From Cyclobacteriaceae bacterium (GTDB lineage Bacteria > Bacteroidota > Bacteroidia > Cytophagales > Cyclobacteriaceae): a DNA stretch of 64,000 nt. Below, piece by piece: positions 8,851-16,738 of this stretch; positions within the stretch are counted from its first letter, which is position 1, and every line of letters starts with the position of its first letter. The stretch is taken from positions 62,001 through 126,000 of the forward strand of contig JAHCHY010000006.1 in assembly GCA_026129485.1 (NCBI GenBank), read 5' to 3'. A program made the translations under genes and the position numbers. The notes below the pieces were generated by a model. The model was not told the origin of the DNA. It did not search any database and saw only the letters and a program-made list of their open reading frames with translations.

Positions 8851-10098
8851 TTAGTTCAGGATTAATACCTCGTTGTTTCCAAAATTTTCGTACGAAGAGG
8901 TGATCACCCGGTCGCCCGGCTGCAAGCCCTCCAGCACTTCAAAGTTCTCGCTATTTTTACGCCCCAGCTTGATATTTCTGCGCACGGCTTTGTTATCGCT
9001 TTCCAGCACAAACACCCAGTTACCCCCGGTGTCTTTATAAAATCCGCCCACAGGCAAAAGCAATTCTTCCGATGCCTGGCCCAGCTCAATGCGCATGCGC
9101 AGCGATTGCCCTCTTCTTATTCCCTGCGGAGTTTCACCGTCAAATTCCATATCCACTTCAAAGCGTCCGTTCTGAATGGTAGGATAGATATAGGTGATCA
9201 CGAGCTTGTAGTCTTTATTGGCAAAGCTGGTGGAGGCCGGTAGGCCCACCGAAATTTTAGGCAGGTACAATTCATCAATCGGCACACGCACTTTATAGCT
9301 GCCCACAATATCTACCTGGCCCAATCGCTGGCCGGTAGTTACGGCCTGCCCTATTTCCCAATGCGGTGTAGAGAGCTGGCCATCTATGGGAGCCTTTATT
9401 TCAAGGTTGTCTAATATCTTGGAAAGGTTATTTAAGCTCACCATCATTTTCTGCTCAGACTCTGCAGTGAATCTTAGCTGGCGTATGCGATCCATTGAGT
9501 CTGCGCGATAAACCTCGTAGGCAATACGCATCCGTTCTTTATTGAATTTGTAGTTGGCTTCGGTTTGCTCAAACTCCTGCTTGGCAATAAGCTTCTTATC
9601 ATACAGTTGCTTTTGCCTTGCATATTGCGGGCCAAGAATATCCAGTTGGTTCTGGATAGTAGTCAGCAACTGGCGCTGCTCCAGGTCGTTTCGCATAATG
9701 TTCAGCTTGGTTTCGCGCGCACGGTTAATACTTTCGTTGAAGGAAGCTTCCTGCTGCAATACCGATAGCTCGCGATTCAGGTTGGTAAGCTCCAGGATCA
9801 CATCGCCCTTCTTCAGCATCTTACCACTTTCGCTTACAATGTGTTTGATGTTTCCGCCTTCAATGGCATCGAGGTAAACCGTGCGGGCCGGCTCTACCGT
9901 GCCGGTTTGGGGAATAAACTCTTTAAACTCTCCGCGCTGTACGGTAGAGATGGTGAGCTTATTTTTATCCGTTTTAAACGTTGATCTGCGGTCGGCAAAA
10001 ATAAATTGGTACGCCACAAACACCACCAGCAGGGTAATGCCGGCATAGGTGGCGATCCGCTTAACAGTCCAGGTCTTCTTCTCGATTTTCTTATCCAT
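8851..10098 (-). CDS. HlyD/MacA-family periplasmic adaptor (membrane-fusion protein)
   Basis: 415 residues: short cytoplasmic N-terminus, one TM helix near residues 13-31, beta-barrel and lipoyl half-motifs around a long coiled-coil hairpin (about 90-225, rich in Q, E, R and L), then the C-terminal beta domains typical of RND/MacA adaptors. It would bridge the inner-membrane ABC permeases and an outer-membrane channel; no TolC-like gene is in the window. It is the first gene downstream of the candidate sigma-54 promoter and divergent from a sigma-54 activator, so it probably heads the regulated exporter operon. Gap to the ATPase gene: 127 bp. Confidence 0.9.
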   Translation of the reverse strand: MDKKIEKKTWTVKRIATYAGITLLVVFVAYQFIFADRRSTFKTDKNKLTISTVQRGEFKEFIPQTGTVEPARTVYLDAIEGGNIKHIVSESGKMLKKGDVILELTNLNRELSVLQQEASFNESINRARETKLNIMRNDLEQRQLLTTIQNQLDILGPQYARQKQLYDKKLIAKQEFEQTEANYKFNKERMRIAYEVYRADSMDRIRQLRFTAESEQKMMVSLNNLSKILDNLEIKAPIDGQLSTPHWEIGQAVTTGQRLGQVDIVGSYKVRVPIDELYLPKISVGLPASTSFANKDYKLVITYIYPTIQNGRFEVDMEFDGETPQGIRRGQSLRMRIELGQASEELLLPVGGFYKDTGGNWVFVLESDNKAVRRNIKLGRKNSENFEVLEGLQPGDRVITSSYENFGNNEVLILN

Positions 10099-10143
10099 GC
10101 AATTAAAAACAAAAGGTCAAGTCTTTACTCTGCCGTGCTCCTT

Positions 10144-10159
10144 GCCAACAAGTGTGCCA
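10144..10159 (-). promoter_or_regulatory. Candidate sigma-54 promoter of the exporter operon
   Basis: Read on the minus strand, TGGCAC (10159-10154), five bases, then TTGG followed by C (10148-10144). The -24 box is exact; the -12 box is TTGG instead of TTGC, or equivalently the GG-GC spacing is 11 rather than 10. It would start transcription about 35 nt before the adaptor ATG. Support is contextual: the divergent gene encodes a sigma-54 activator. Confidence 0.5.
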
Positions 10160-10233
10160 ACAAGGTTTTGGGTTCAAAAACACCCTTAAACATAGGTTCA
10201 GGTATATTTTCAAGTTCAGATGTGAACGGATAT

Positions 10234-10247
10234 GTCCGATTACGGAC
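10234..10247. promoter_or_regulatory. Inverted repeat, possible activator binding site
   Basis: GTCCG-ATTA-CGGAC is a perfect 5-bp inverted repeat about 75-90 bp upstream of the candidate sigma-54 promoter, the usual distance for an enhancer-binding protein site. Related half-sites occur in the same gap (CTGTCC near 10301, GGCGGACA near 10333). Binding is inferred, not shown. Confidence 0.4.
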
Positions 10248-10361
10248 GCAGAAATGTATCTTTGAATCGGCAAAACAGGCAAATAAACGGCAAACGGGGC
10301 TGTCCTGATTTCGGTACCAATATTGCCCACTGGCGGACATTGATAATCAATTGAAATACTT

Positions 10362-11747
10362 ATGACAGATTCCAGGCAAGGTAAAATTCTGATTGTGGAT
10401 GACAACGAAGACCTGTTAAAGGCTGCCAAAATGTACCTGAAACGGCATGTGGCCCAGGTAGATGTTGAAAAGAATCCTGAAACCATACCCGCGCTGATGG
10501 GCAACGAGGAGTATGATGTAATCCTGTTAGACATGAACTTTACCAAAGATGTGAGCAGCGGCAGCGAGGGATACTACTGGCTTGAAAAAATCCTGGGTAT
10601 CGATCCGTCTGCGGTAGTGGTATTGATTACTGCCTATGGCGATGTGCAGATGGCCGTGAAAGCTATTAAAGCCGGGGCAACGGATTTTGTATTAAAGCCC
10701 TGGGAAAATGAAAAGCTGCTGGCCACGATCTACTCATCCATGCGCCTGCGTGAATCGCGCGACCAGATTCAAACGCTTAAAACCAAGAACCACGAGATCA
10801 ATCAATCCATAAACGAAAAGTATGCAGATATCATCGGCCAAAGCCAGGCCATGCACCGGATATTTCAAACCATAGAGCGCGTGGCACAAACCGATGCCAA
10901 CGTGCTGATATTAGGCGAAAACGGAACCGGTAAAGAATTAATAGCACGCGCCATACACCGTAACTCTGCCCGTAAACATGAATCGTTTGTAGGGGTAGAT
11001 CTGGGTTCGATTACCGAAACACTTTTTGAAAGTGAACTATTCGGGCATAAGAAAGGCTCGTTTACCGATGCCAAGGAAGACCGGCCCGGGCGTTTTGAAT
11101 TAGCCAACCAGGGCACGCTGTTCCTGGACGAAATCGGGAACCTCTCGATGCCTTTACAAGCCAAGCTGCTTACCGCGATCCAGAACAAACGGGTAAGCCG
11201 TGTGGGCTCCAACAAAGAAATGAACATCGACCTCCGGCTGATCTGCGCTACCAACATGCCGTTGTACGAGATGGTGAAAGAAAATCGTTTCCGGCAGGAT
11301 TTGTTGTATCGCATCAACACCATCGAAATTGAAATTCCGCCTTTGCGGGAACGCATCGAGGATATTCCGCTATTGGCTCAGCACTTTTTGAAGCACTACA
11401 CTGTGCGATACGGAAAGAGTGTGAATAAAATAAGTGAAGCCGCCATGACGCGCATGACCAAGCACCCGTGGCCGGGAAACATTCGCGAGCTGCAACATGC
11501 GCTGGAGCGGGCAATTATTTTAAGCAACGGCACCGTGCTGCAACCGGAAGATTTTAATTTCAGCAGCCCGGCCGTGCGCGAAGGTGATCAGCAAATCAAC
11601 CTCGACCAGTTTAATCTTGAAGAAGTTGAGAAGCTGCTCATCCGTAAAGTATTGAAAAAGTATAACGGTAACATTACGCAGGCTGCAGCCGAGCTGGGCC
11701 TTACGCGATCATCGCTTTACAGAAGATTGGAAAAACACGGACTTTAG
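10362..11747 (+). CDS. Sigma-54-dependent response regulator (NtrC family)
   Basis: 461 residues with the full three-domain plan. Receiver domain: acidic pocket DD at 13-14, phospho-acceptor Asp57, Lys in LKPW. AAA+ domain: Walker A GENGTGKE (185-192), Walker B GTLFLDEIG (251-259), and the sigma-54-contacting loop as GSFTDA (232-237) in place of GAFTGA. C-terminal Fis-type helix-turn-helix ends in TQAAAELGLTRSSLYRRLEKHGL-like residues. It should bind DNA and open sigma-54 promoters when phosphorylated by the histidine kinase encoded next. Divergent from the export operon, its likely target. Confidence 0.93.
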   Translation: MTDSRQGKILIVDDNEDLLKAAKMYLKRHVAQVDVEKNPETIPALMGNEEYDVILLDMNFTKDVSSGSEGYYWLEKILGIDPSAVVVLITAYGDVQMAVKAIKAGATDFVLKPWENEKLLATIYSSMRLRESRDQIQTLKTKNHEINQSINEKYADIIGQSQAMHRIFQTIERVAQTDANVLILGENGTGKELIARAIHRNSARKHESFVGVDLGSITETLFESELFGHKKGSFTDAKEDRPGRFELANQGTLFLDEIGNLSMPLQAKLLTAIQNKRVSRVGSNKEMNIDLRLICATNMPLYEMVKENRFRQDLLYRINTIEIEIPPLRERIEDIPLLAQHFLKHYTVRYGKSVNKISEAAMTRMTKHPWPGNIRELQHALERAIILSNGTVLQPEDFNFSSPAVREGDQQINLDQFNLEEVEKLLIRKVLKKYNGNITQAAAELGLTRSSLYRRLEKHGL

Positions 11748-11750
11748 AGC

Positions 11751-11793
11751 GGTTACCAGTTACTGGTTTTTTCCCTACCGGAAACTGGTAACC
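11751..11793. repeat. Intergenic hairpin of short repeated units
   Basis: A perfect 11-bp inverted repeat, GGTTACCAGTT (11751-11761) and AACTGGTAACC (11783-11793), lies between the regulator and kinase genes. The T-run (TTTTTT) sits inside the loop, after a smaller ACCAGT/ACTGGT hairpin, so partial termination or processing between the two cistrons is possible. Confidence 0.65.
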
Positions 11794-11820
11794 GGCAACA
11801 TTAATCAAAAAATAGAATAA

Positions 11821-13167
11821 ATGGCATTCAACGATTTCCGGTTCAGGGTTGCGTTTCGGGTAGTGCTGATCGGGCTAACCATGGCTTTGTTTGTATATAT
11901 GGTTACGCGTCCCAATATGATCTTTGCAGCCGGCTTAATGCTGCTCATCATCATCGGGCAGTTGATTGAGCTCTTCCGGTTCTCCTCGCAAACCAATCGC
12001 AAGCTTACGCGGTTCCTGGAATCGGTGCGTTACTCCGATTTTTTATCCGGCTTTGCATACGATAACAAGCTTGGTAAAAGCTTTCGCGAATTAAACACCG
12101 CTTTTAATGAAGTGCTTGAAGCCTTTCGCAAGGCACGCACCGAAAAAGAAGAACACTGGCAATACCTGAACACTATTGTGCAGCAGGTTCGCACCGGTAT
12201 TATTTCGTTCGATCCCGAAGGCGAAGTGCAGCTTATTAACCCGATAGCCAGGAAGTATATCGGCATCAGCAACATTAAAAACATTAACGAGCTTGCCAGT
12301 CGGAATAACAAGCTCTATGCAGCCTTAATAGAGGTAGAGTCCGGCAAAAGCATATTGTATAAGGGCAGTGCCGATGTGTTGTTAACGCTGCAAGCTACGG
12401 AGCTGCGCATCAGGGGCGGGCATGTAAAGCTGGTTACGTTGCAGAACATTCAAACGGAATTGCAAAAGCAGGAGCTGGAAGCCTGGCAGAATCTTACCCG
12501 CGTATTAAGGCATGAAATCATGAATTCGATTACTCCCATTTCGTCCCTCACCTCTACCCTGCGCGAAATATTAGATTACGATCTCACCAAAAAAGATACG
12601 CATTATGAGCTAAAGCCTGAAGGTGCGGAGGATCTGCGTGAAGGATTGGCAACCATTGAAGGCCGGAGCAAAGGATTAATTAAGTTTATCGATGCGTATC
12701 GCGAATACACTTCTGTTCCGCAGCCTAAGCTCAAAACCATTGTACTGAAAGACCTGATCGAAAAAGTAATACAGTTCTTAAAGCCGGAAATCCGCAAAAC
12801 AAACATTGTGCTTGAAAGCGCTTGCGGATCGGAGTATCTCACCATTCAGGCCGATGAAGAAATGATTGAGCAGGTGTTGATCAACCTGGTAAAAAATGCG
12901 ATGGAAGCATTGGATAATACAAAACAACCTAAAATTCAGCTAAAGGGATCGTACACCGAAAATGCAGTTATTGTAGAAGTAATTGATAACGGGCCCGGTA
13001 TAATTCCGGAAGCCATTGAACGGGTGTTTGTTCCTTTCTTCACCACCAAAAAAACCGGGTCGGGCATCGGGCTTGCGCTCTCACGCCAGATCATGCAAAT
13101 GCATAACGGCACGCTTACCGTACAATCCGAGCCCGATGTGCAAACCGTATTTACACTTCGGTTTTAA
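11821..13167 (+). CDS. Membrane sensor histidine kinase
   Basis: 448 residues. Two TM segments close together at about 11-28 and 33-53 with almost no periplasmic loop, so the signal is probably sensed in or near the membrane. A PAS-like region at about 113-215, then the dimerisation/phospho-acceptor box LRHEIMNSITPI with His231, N-box NLVKNAMEAL, G1 DNGPGI, and G2 GSGIGLALS. All catalytic boxes look intact. It follows the sigma-54 regulator by 73 bp on the same strand and is its probable partner. This NtrY-like kinase plus NtrX-like regulator pair beside an ABC exporter is a repeated arrangement in Bacteroidota. Confidence 0.93.
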   Translation: MAFNDFRFRVAFRVVLIGLTMALFVYMVTRPNMIFAAGLMLLIIIGQLIELFRFSSQTNRKLTRFLESVRYSDFLSGFAYDNKLGKSFRELNTAFNEVLEAFRKARTEKEEHWQYLNTIVQQVRTGIISFDPEGEVQLINPIARKYIGISNIKNINELASRNNKLYAALIEVESGKSILYKGSADVLLTLQATELRIRGGHVKLVTLQNIQTELQKQELEAWQNLTRVLRHEIMNSITPISSLTSTLREILDYDLTKKDTHYELKPEGAEDLREGLATIEGRSKGLIKFIDAYREYTSVPQPKLKTIVLKDLIEKVIQFLKPEIRKTNIVLESACGSEYLTIQADEEMIEQVLINLVKNAMEALDNTKQPKIQLKGSYTENAVIVEVIDNGPGIIPEAIERVFVPFFTTKKTGSGIGLALSRQIMQMHNGTLTVQSEPDVQTVFTLRF

Positions 13168-13202
13168 TTTTTTGTTATATTTAACAACTGTAAAGAGCAG
13201 GC

Positions 13203-13508
13203 ATGAAAAACGAAGAAAAAATTATTGAACTGTTAGCTGAGTACCTTAAAAAAACCGACCAGGCTTTGGAACGGATAGACAAGGCTTATGAATCCATCAA
13301 AAAGCATTCAGAGCAGTTCGACAAAAATGCTGAGCAACTAAAAAAACACTCCGAGCAGTTCGATAAGCATTCGGAACAGTTTGACAAGCACTGGCAGGAA
13401 ATTACAGCCCTGCGCAAGGAGAGCATGAAAATGCAAATTCAAAACGATGTGCTGTTAAAAGAAATCCTGTCTATATCCAGGCGCGTGCAAAACCTCGAAG
13501 ACAATTAA
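13203..13508 (+). CDS. Short coiled-coil protein with tandem heptads
   Basis: 101 residues, no TM or signal peptide. Residues 34-61 are four consecutive seven-residue units (KHSEQFD, KNAEQLK, KHSEQFD, KHSEQFD) followed by KHWQEI, encoded by near-identical 21-bp repeats at 13302-13385. The whole protein is predicted as a continuous coiled coil. Function is unknown; it may be an oligomerisation or spacer element. It lies 35 bp after the kinase gene. A near-consensus promoter -7 box (TATATTTA at 13176-13183) is present in that gap. Similar short repeats in other species may vary in copy number. Confidence 0.75.
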   Translation: MKNEEKIIELLAEYLKKTDQALERIDKAYESIKKHSEQFDKNAEQLKKHSEQFDKHSEQFDKHWQEITALRKESMKMQIQNDVLLKEILSISRRVQNLEDN

Positions 13509-13511
13509 TTT

Positions 13512-14003
13512 TCAGTTCAGATACTCATCCCATTCGGTGTGCACGTTATTTCCATCCCTGAGAAATAGCGCATAAGATGGCTTATGAGGCCTGCGGCTAA
13601 GCGGCATACCGGCTTCATCCGGTGTATAATCACCCTTTCGGGCATTGCAACGCTTGCAGGCTGTAACTAAGTTTGTCCACGTGTGTCCGCCACCGCGTGA
13701 GCTGGGTATTACGTGATCAAGCGTAAGGTCTTTGCGTGTGCCACAATACTGGCATTCGAAGTTATCGCGCTTAAATACATTTTGCCGGGTAAGGCTCACG
13801 CCCTTATAAGGCGCATGCACATACCGGTTAAGCCGGATAACCGAGGGCATGGGGTACGACTGGGTGATGGAGCGAATCCGGTGTCCGTTGGCAGGACGCA
13901 CCAGCTCACTTTTGTTCAGGTAAACCAGCACAAAAGCGCGCGCTACCGAGCAAACCATAAGCGGGCTGTCATCCTGGTTCAATACCAACACGCGGTTATT
14001 CAT
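13512..14003 (-). CDS. HNH endonuclease
   Basis: 163 residues from ATG at 14003, chosen because conserved family members begin MNNRVLVLNQD; an upstream in-frame ATG at 14039 would place the hairpin inside the gene. The HNH core is clear: CxxC in FECQYCGTRKDLTLDHVIP (the catalytic H is in DHV), then NLVTACKRCNARKG with the second CxxC zinc pair. Members are single-domain nucleases widespread in Bacteroidota and cyanobacteria, and their physiological role is unclear. It is the last gene of a minus-strand run that begins with tsaD. No restriction methylase or phage gene is nearby. Confidence 0.88.
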   Translation of the reverse strand: MNNRVLVLNQDDSPLMVCSVARAFVLVYLNKSELVRPANGHRIRSITQSYPMPSVIRLNRYVHAPYKGVSLTRQNVFKRDNFECQYCGTRKDLTLDHVIPSSRGGGHTWTNLVTACKRCNARKGDYTPDEAGMPLSRRPHKPSYALFLRDGNNVHTEWDEYLN

Positions 14004-14012
14004 AACGGGAAA

Positions 14013-14037
14013 GATAAACCCAAAGTTTGGGTTTATC
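14013..14037. repeat. Perfect 12-bp inverted repeat before the HNH gene
   Basis: GATAAACCCAAA (14013-14024) and TTTGGGTTTATC (14026-14037) flank a single base. As RNA on the minus strand it would form a 10-bp stem with a 5-nt loop that ends about 10 nt before the HNH ATG, where the ribosome binds. There is no following U-run, so it is not a classical terminator. Confidence 0.75.
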
Positions 14038-14044
14038 AAGAGGG

Positions 14045-14851
14045 TTATACTGCAGAGCTTCCGGCAGCAGTAATAAATCTGCGCATGTCTGAAAGCTGGT
14101 GAGTATATACCTTGGTATCCAACCGCAGAATTCCTTCATCATTAATATGATCAATCCTCACCTTGCCATCCACATGAATGATGCGCTGCTCGTCCAGCAC
14201 AATACCCACGTGCAAAGCGGATTTTCCTGTTTTAAAAAACGCAACATCCCCGGGCCGGCTGTCTGCTAATGTATCCACTTTATGACCTTCGCTTAATTGC
14301 TGCCGGGCAGTGCGACCTGATGGATAGCCCGCGATTTTCATGACCATTTGAACAAATCCTGAAGCATCAATGCCAAAAGGGCTCTTGCCACCTGCTACCT
14401 CAGGTGCATTGAGGTATTTCCGGGCTATCGATTTAACAAATTCAAATTCACGTTTCTGGCCCAGGCTTTTAGATTCTCCGTTAAAGGCAAATTGCTCTTC
14501 CATCTTAAACAGCTCTGAATTGGAGATGGGTACAATACTTCCTATTAAAATGGTAAGCGGGCTTTTCTTATAAAGAATACCACAGGTAAGATCGGTAGTT
14601 ATTTTAAAGTTGGCCAGGTTGATCTGTTCAAAATAATCCTGTGTAATCCCATGGTGCTGGGCGGCATCAATCCAACCTTCAACGCCATCCATGTATATGC
14701 GAATGTAAATCCGGTTACATTTATCATCTACATGCAGCATTTCGTAATGGTCGCCAAAAAGCAATTGTGTTACCTGCGGGGCATGCGCTTCAGGGCCGAG
14801 GCGAACAGGCACCAGCGCTAATCTGCAAACTCCATAACCCAGTACATCCAT
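14045..14851 (-). CDS. NlpC/P60-family protein lacking the catalytic cysteine (probable pseudoenzyme)
   Basis: 268 residues: an N-terminal SH3-like region (about 7-65) and a C-terminal NlpC/P60 domain (about 130-262). Family enzymes cleave peptidoglycan stem peptides with a Cys-His-His triad in the motif DCSGF. Here the motif is IDASGF: residue 163 is Ala (codon GCT, 14363-14365). The upstream substrate motif, usually YLWGG after NAP, reads EVAGG (151-155). The two histidines remain (H214 in HVGI, H226 in IIHVDG). The fold looks intact over full length with no frameshift, so it is probably expressed but inactive as a peptidase, possibly a cell-wall binding or regulatory protein. Lies 2 bp after smpB. 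Confidence 0.85.
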   Translation of the reverse strand: MDVLGYGVCRLALVPVRLGPEAHAPQVTQLLFGDHYEMLHVDDKCNRIYIRIYMDGVEGWIDAAQHHGITQDYFEQINLANFKITTDLTCGILYKKSPLTILIGSIVPISNSELFKMEEQFAFNGESKSLGQKREFEFVKSIARKYLNAPEVAGGKSPFGIDASGFVQMVMKIAGYPSGRTARQQLSEGHKVDTLADSRPGDVAFFKTGKSALHVGIVLDEQRIIHVDGKVRIDHINDEGILRLDTKVYTHQLSDMRRFITAAGSSAV

Positions 14852-14853
14852 TG

Positions 14854-15318
14854 CTATCGTATTTTTATTCGGTTCAGCTCCCGTTTTACATCACGTTCTT
14901 TTATGCTCTCGCGCTTGTCATGCAGCTTTTTACCTCTGCCTAATCCTATTTCCAGCTTTGCCAGACCCCTGTCGTTTATGAATAATCGTACCGGGATCAA
15001 GGCCAGTCCCTTCTCCCCTGATTTCGCTTCCAGCTTTTTCAGCTCTGCACGCTTCATCAGCAGCTTTCGTTCGCGGCCTGCTTCATGGTTGTAGTGCGTA
15101 CCTTGCGCATAAGGCGTTATGCTTACTCCTTTCACAAACATTTCGCCTTTGCTAAAATAACAATATCCGTCCTGCAAATTCACTTTTCCTTCGCGGATGG
15201 ATTTTATTTCCGTGCCCTGAAGCACAATCCCGGCAATAAACTTATCCAGCAATTCGTAATTAAACGTGGCCTGCTTGTTGCGCACATTCACATTATTTGA
15301 AAACCGTTTCTCAGCCAT
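14854..15318 (-). CDS. smpB: SsrA-binding protein SmpB
   Basis: 154 residues. SmpB binds tmRNA and brings it to stalled ribosomes for trans-translation. Seen: N-terminal NNVNVRNKQATFNYEL, GTEIKSIREGKVNLQDGY, the RKLLMKRAE segment, and the C-terminal GKKLHDKRESIKERD tail that inserts in the empty mRNA channel. Its ATG overlaps the end of the upstream thioesterase gene by 8 bp, which suggests translational coupling. The tmRNA gene itself was not found in this window. Confidence 0.97.
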   Translation of the reverse strand: MAEKRFSNNVNVRNKQATFNYELLDKFIAGIVLQGTEIKSIREGKVNLQDGYCYFSKGEMFVKGVSITPYAQGTHYNHEAGRERKLLMKRAELKKLEAKSGEKGLALIPVRLFINDRGLAKLEIGLGRGKKLHDKRESIKERDVKRELNRIKIR

Positions 15319-15703
15319 GCTGCTTTATTAAGCGTTTTAACTTTTCTTTCTTCAGCATCTTCTGTCCTGTTTTGCCAATGGCAACCACAGCATCATTGCA
15401 CCTGGCCTCTATTTTACAGATCAATTCATTTCCCCGGATTAATTCTACTGTTGCCGTTATCAATACTTCGCTGCCCACATGCGCCATACCTTTATGCTCT
15501 ATGGATAGTAAGGTTCCTACGCCCTCTTCATCATCTTCTTTCATCTCCAGGAAAAAAAGCCGGGATGTCCACTCAAAGTCGCGGGCCAATGCAAATGTAG
15601 CATACACCGGGTGCACCATTTCGCCATGAAATGCCGCGCAATCCGCTTCGGTTATGCACACGCGGTATTGTTTCTGATCACCTGCTTTAAAAATTGTTTT
15701 CAA
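15311..15703 (-). CDS. Hotdog-fold thioesterase, FlK-like
   Basis: 130 residues of a single hotdog domain. The segment MVHPVYATFALARDFEW and later GTLLSIEHKGMAHVGSEVL resemble the fluoroacetyl-CoA thioesterase (FlK) group, in which a Thr, a Glu and the His of the HK-HVG region act in catalysis. In bacteria without fluoroacetate such proteins are taken as general acyl-CoA thioesterases; the substrate is not known. It lies between tsaD (14 bp upstream) and smpB (8 bp overlap), firmly in a housekeeping operon. Confidence 0.75.
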   Translation of the reverse strand: MKTIFKAGDQKQYRVCITEADCAAFHGEMVHPVYATFALARDFEWTSRLFFLEMKEDDEEGVGTLLSIEHKGMAHVGSEVLITATVELIRGNELICKIEARCNDAVVAIGKTGQKMLKKEKLKRLIKQHG

Positions 15704-15717
15704 AATAAGCGCGGTTT

Positions 15718-16728
15718 TTACTCCCCAACAGACAGGTTAGCCAACGGGGCCACATCCAAAGATGCAAAACGTTTGGCAAGATATTTATAATGTGCTGCTA
15801 TTGCGATCATAGCGGCATTATCGGTACAAAACTGAAATCCGGGAATAAAAACACGCCAACCAGACTGGCGGGCATGCACCTGCAATGTCTTTCGCAATCC
15901 TGAATTAGCCGCTACACCGCCTGCTATGGCTACGCGGTTAATACCGGTATGGGTAACTGCCTGCTTTAATTTATCCATCACCATGCCCACCAGGTGAGCC
16001 TGCAGGCTGGCGCAGATATCGTTGCGATACAATTCTACAAAGTGCGGATCGTTTTTTTTGTGGTCGCGCAGGAAATACAGAAACGCAGTTTTTATTCCGC
16101 TAAAGGAGAAATCCAATCCCGGGATAGAGGTTTGCGGAAAAGTAAAAGCCTTCGGGTTACCTTGCTGTGCATATTTATCAATCAAGGGGCCACCCGGGTA
16201 GGGAAACTCCATCATTTTGGCTGCTTTGTCAAAGGCTTCGCCAATCGCATCATCACGGGTCTCGCCAATTACTTCCATGTGCAGGTGATCGCGTACCATA
16301 ACTAATTGGGTATGCCCTCCGCTTACCGTAAGGCACAGGAATGGAAAATCGGGTTTGGGATCATCGATAAAATGCGCCAGCACATGGGCCTCCATATGGT
16401 TCACTTCAATCAAAGGAAGCTGAAGCGCCAGGGCCATACCCTTGGCGAATGAAACCCCAACCAGCAGGGAGCCCAGCAATCCCGGTCCGCGGGTAAAGGC
16501 AATTGCATTTAACTGGCCGGCCCGGATACCAGCCGAAGTCAAAGCCTCGTTAACTACATGCTGGATTTGTTGCTGATGGGCGCGCGAGGCAAGCTCAGGC
16601 ACCACTCCGCCATATTTCTGGTGCACTGTTTGTGAGGCAATTACATTATTAAGTACCTTGCCTGCTTGTATTACCGATGCAGAAGTTTCATCGCACGAAG
16701 ACTCGATGGCAAGGATTACGGGTTGCAT
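15718..16728 (-). CDS. tsaD: tRNA N6-adenosine threonylcarbamoyltransferase TsaD
   Basis: 336 residues of the Kae1/TsaD/Qri7 family. It transfers the threonylcarbamoyl group to A37 of tRNAs reading ANN codons. The ASKHA fold motif AIESSCDETS opens the protein, the metal-binding HMEAH is at 111-115, SGGHTQLV follows, and the C-terminal VAGGVAANSGLR is intact. It heads a five-gene minus-strand run (thioesterase, smpB, NlpC/P60, HNH). Only 10 bp separate its ATG from that of divergent tamB, so each promoter must lie inside the other gene. Confidence 0.97.
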   Translation of the reverse strand: MQPVILAIESSCDETSASVIQAGKVLNNVIASQTVHQKYGGVVPELASRAHQQQIQHVVNEALTSAGIRAGQLNAIAFTRGPGLLGSLLVGVSFAKGMALALQLPLIEVNHMEAHVLAHFIDDPKPDFPFLCLTVSGGHTQLVMVRDHLHMEVIGETRDDAIGEAFDKAAKMMEFPYPGGPLIDKYAQQGNPKAFTFPQTSIPGLDFSFSGIKTAFLYFLRDHKKNDPHFVELYRNDICASLQAHLVGMVMDKLKQAVTHTGINRVAIAGGVAANSGLRKTLQVHARQSGWRVFIPGFQFCTDNAAMIAIAAHYKYLAKRFASLDVAPLANLSVGE

Positions 16729-16738
16729 GTTAGTTTAA

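Noticed and set aside
10103..10546. 147-residue minus-strand frame upstream of the adaptor
   Set aside because: It overlaps the start of the sigma-54 regulator and the regulatory gap; no recognisable protein features.
13302..13385. Possible CRISPR or microsatellite array
   Set aside because: The 21-bp units are contiguous, in frame and encode heptads; there are no spacers.
14045..14851. NlpC/P60 gene as a frameshifted pseudogene
   Set aside because: The frame is intact over the whole family length; the changes are substitutions in motifs.
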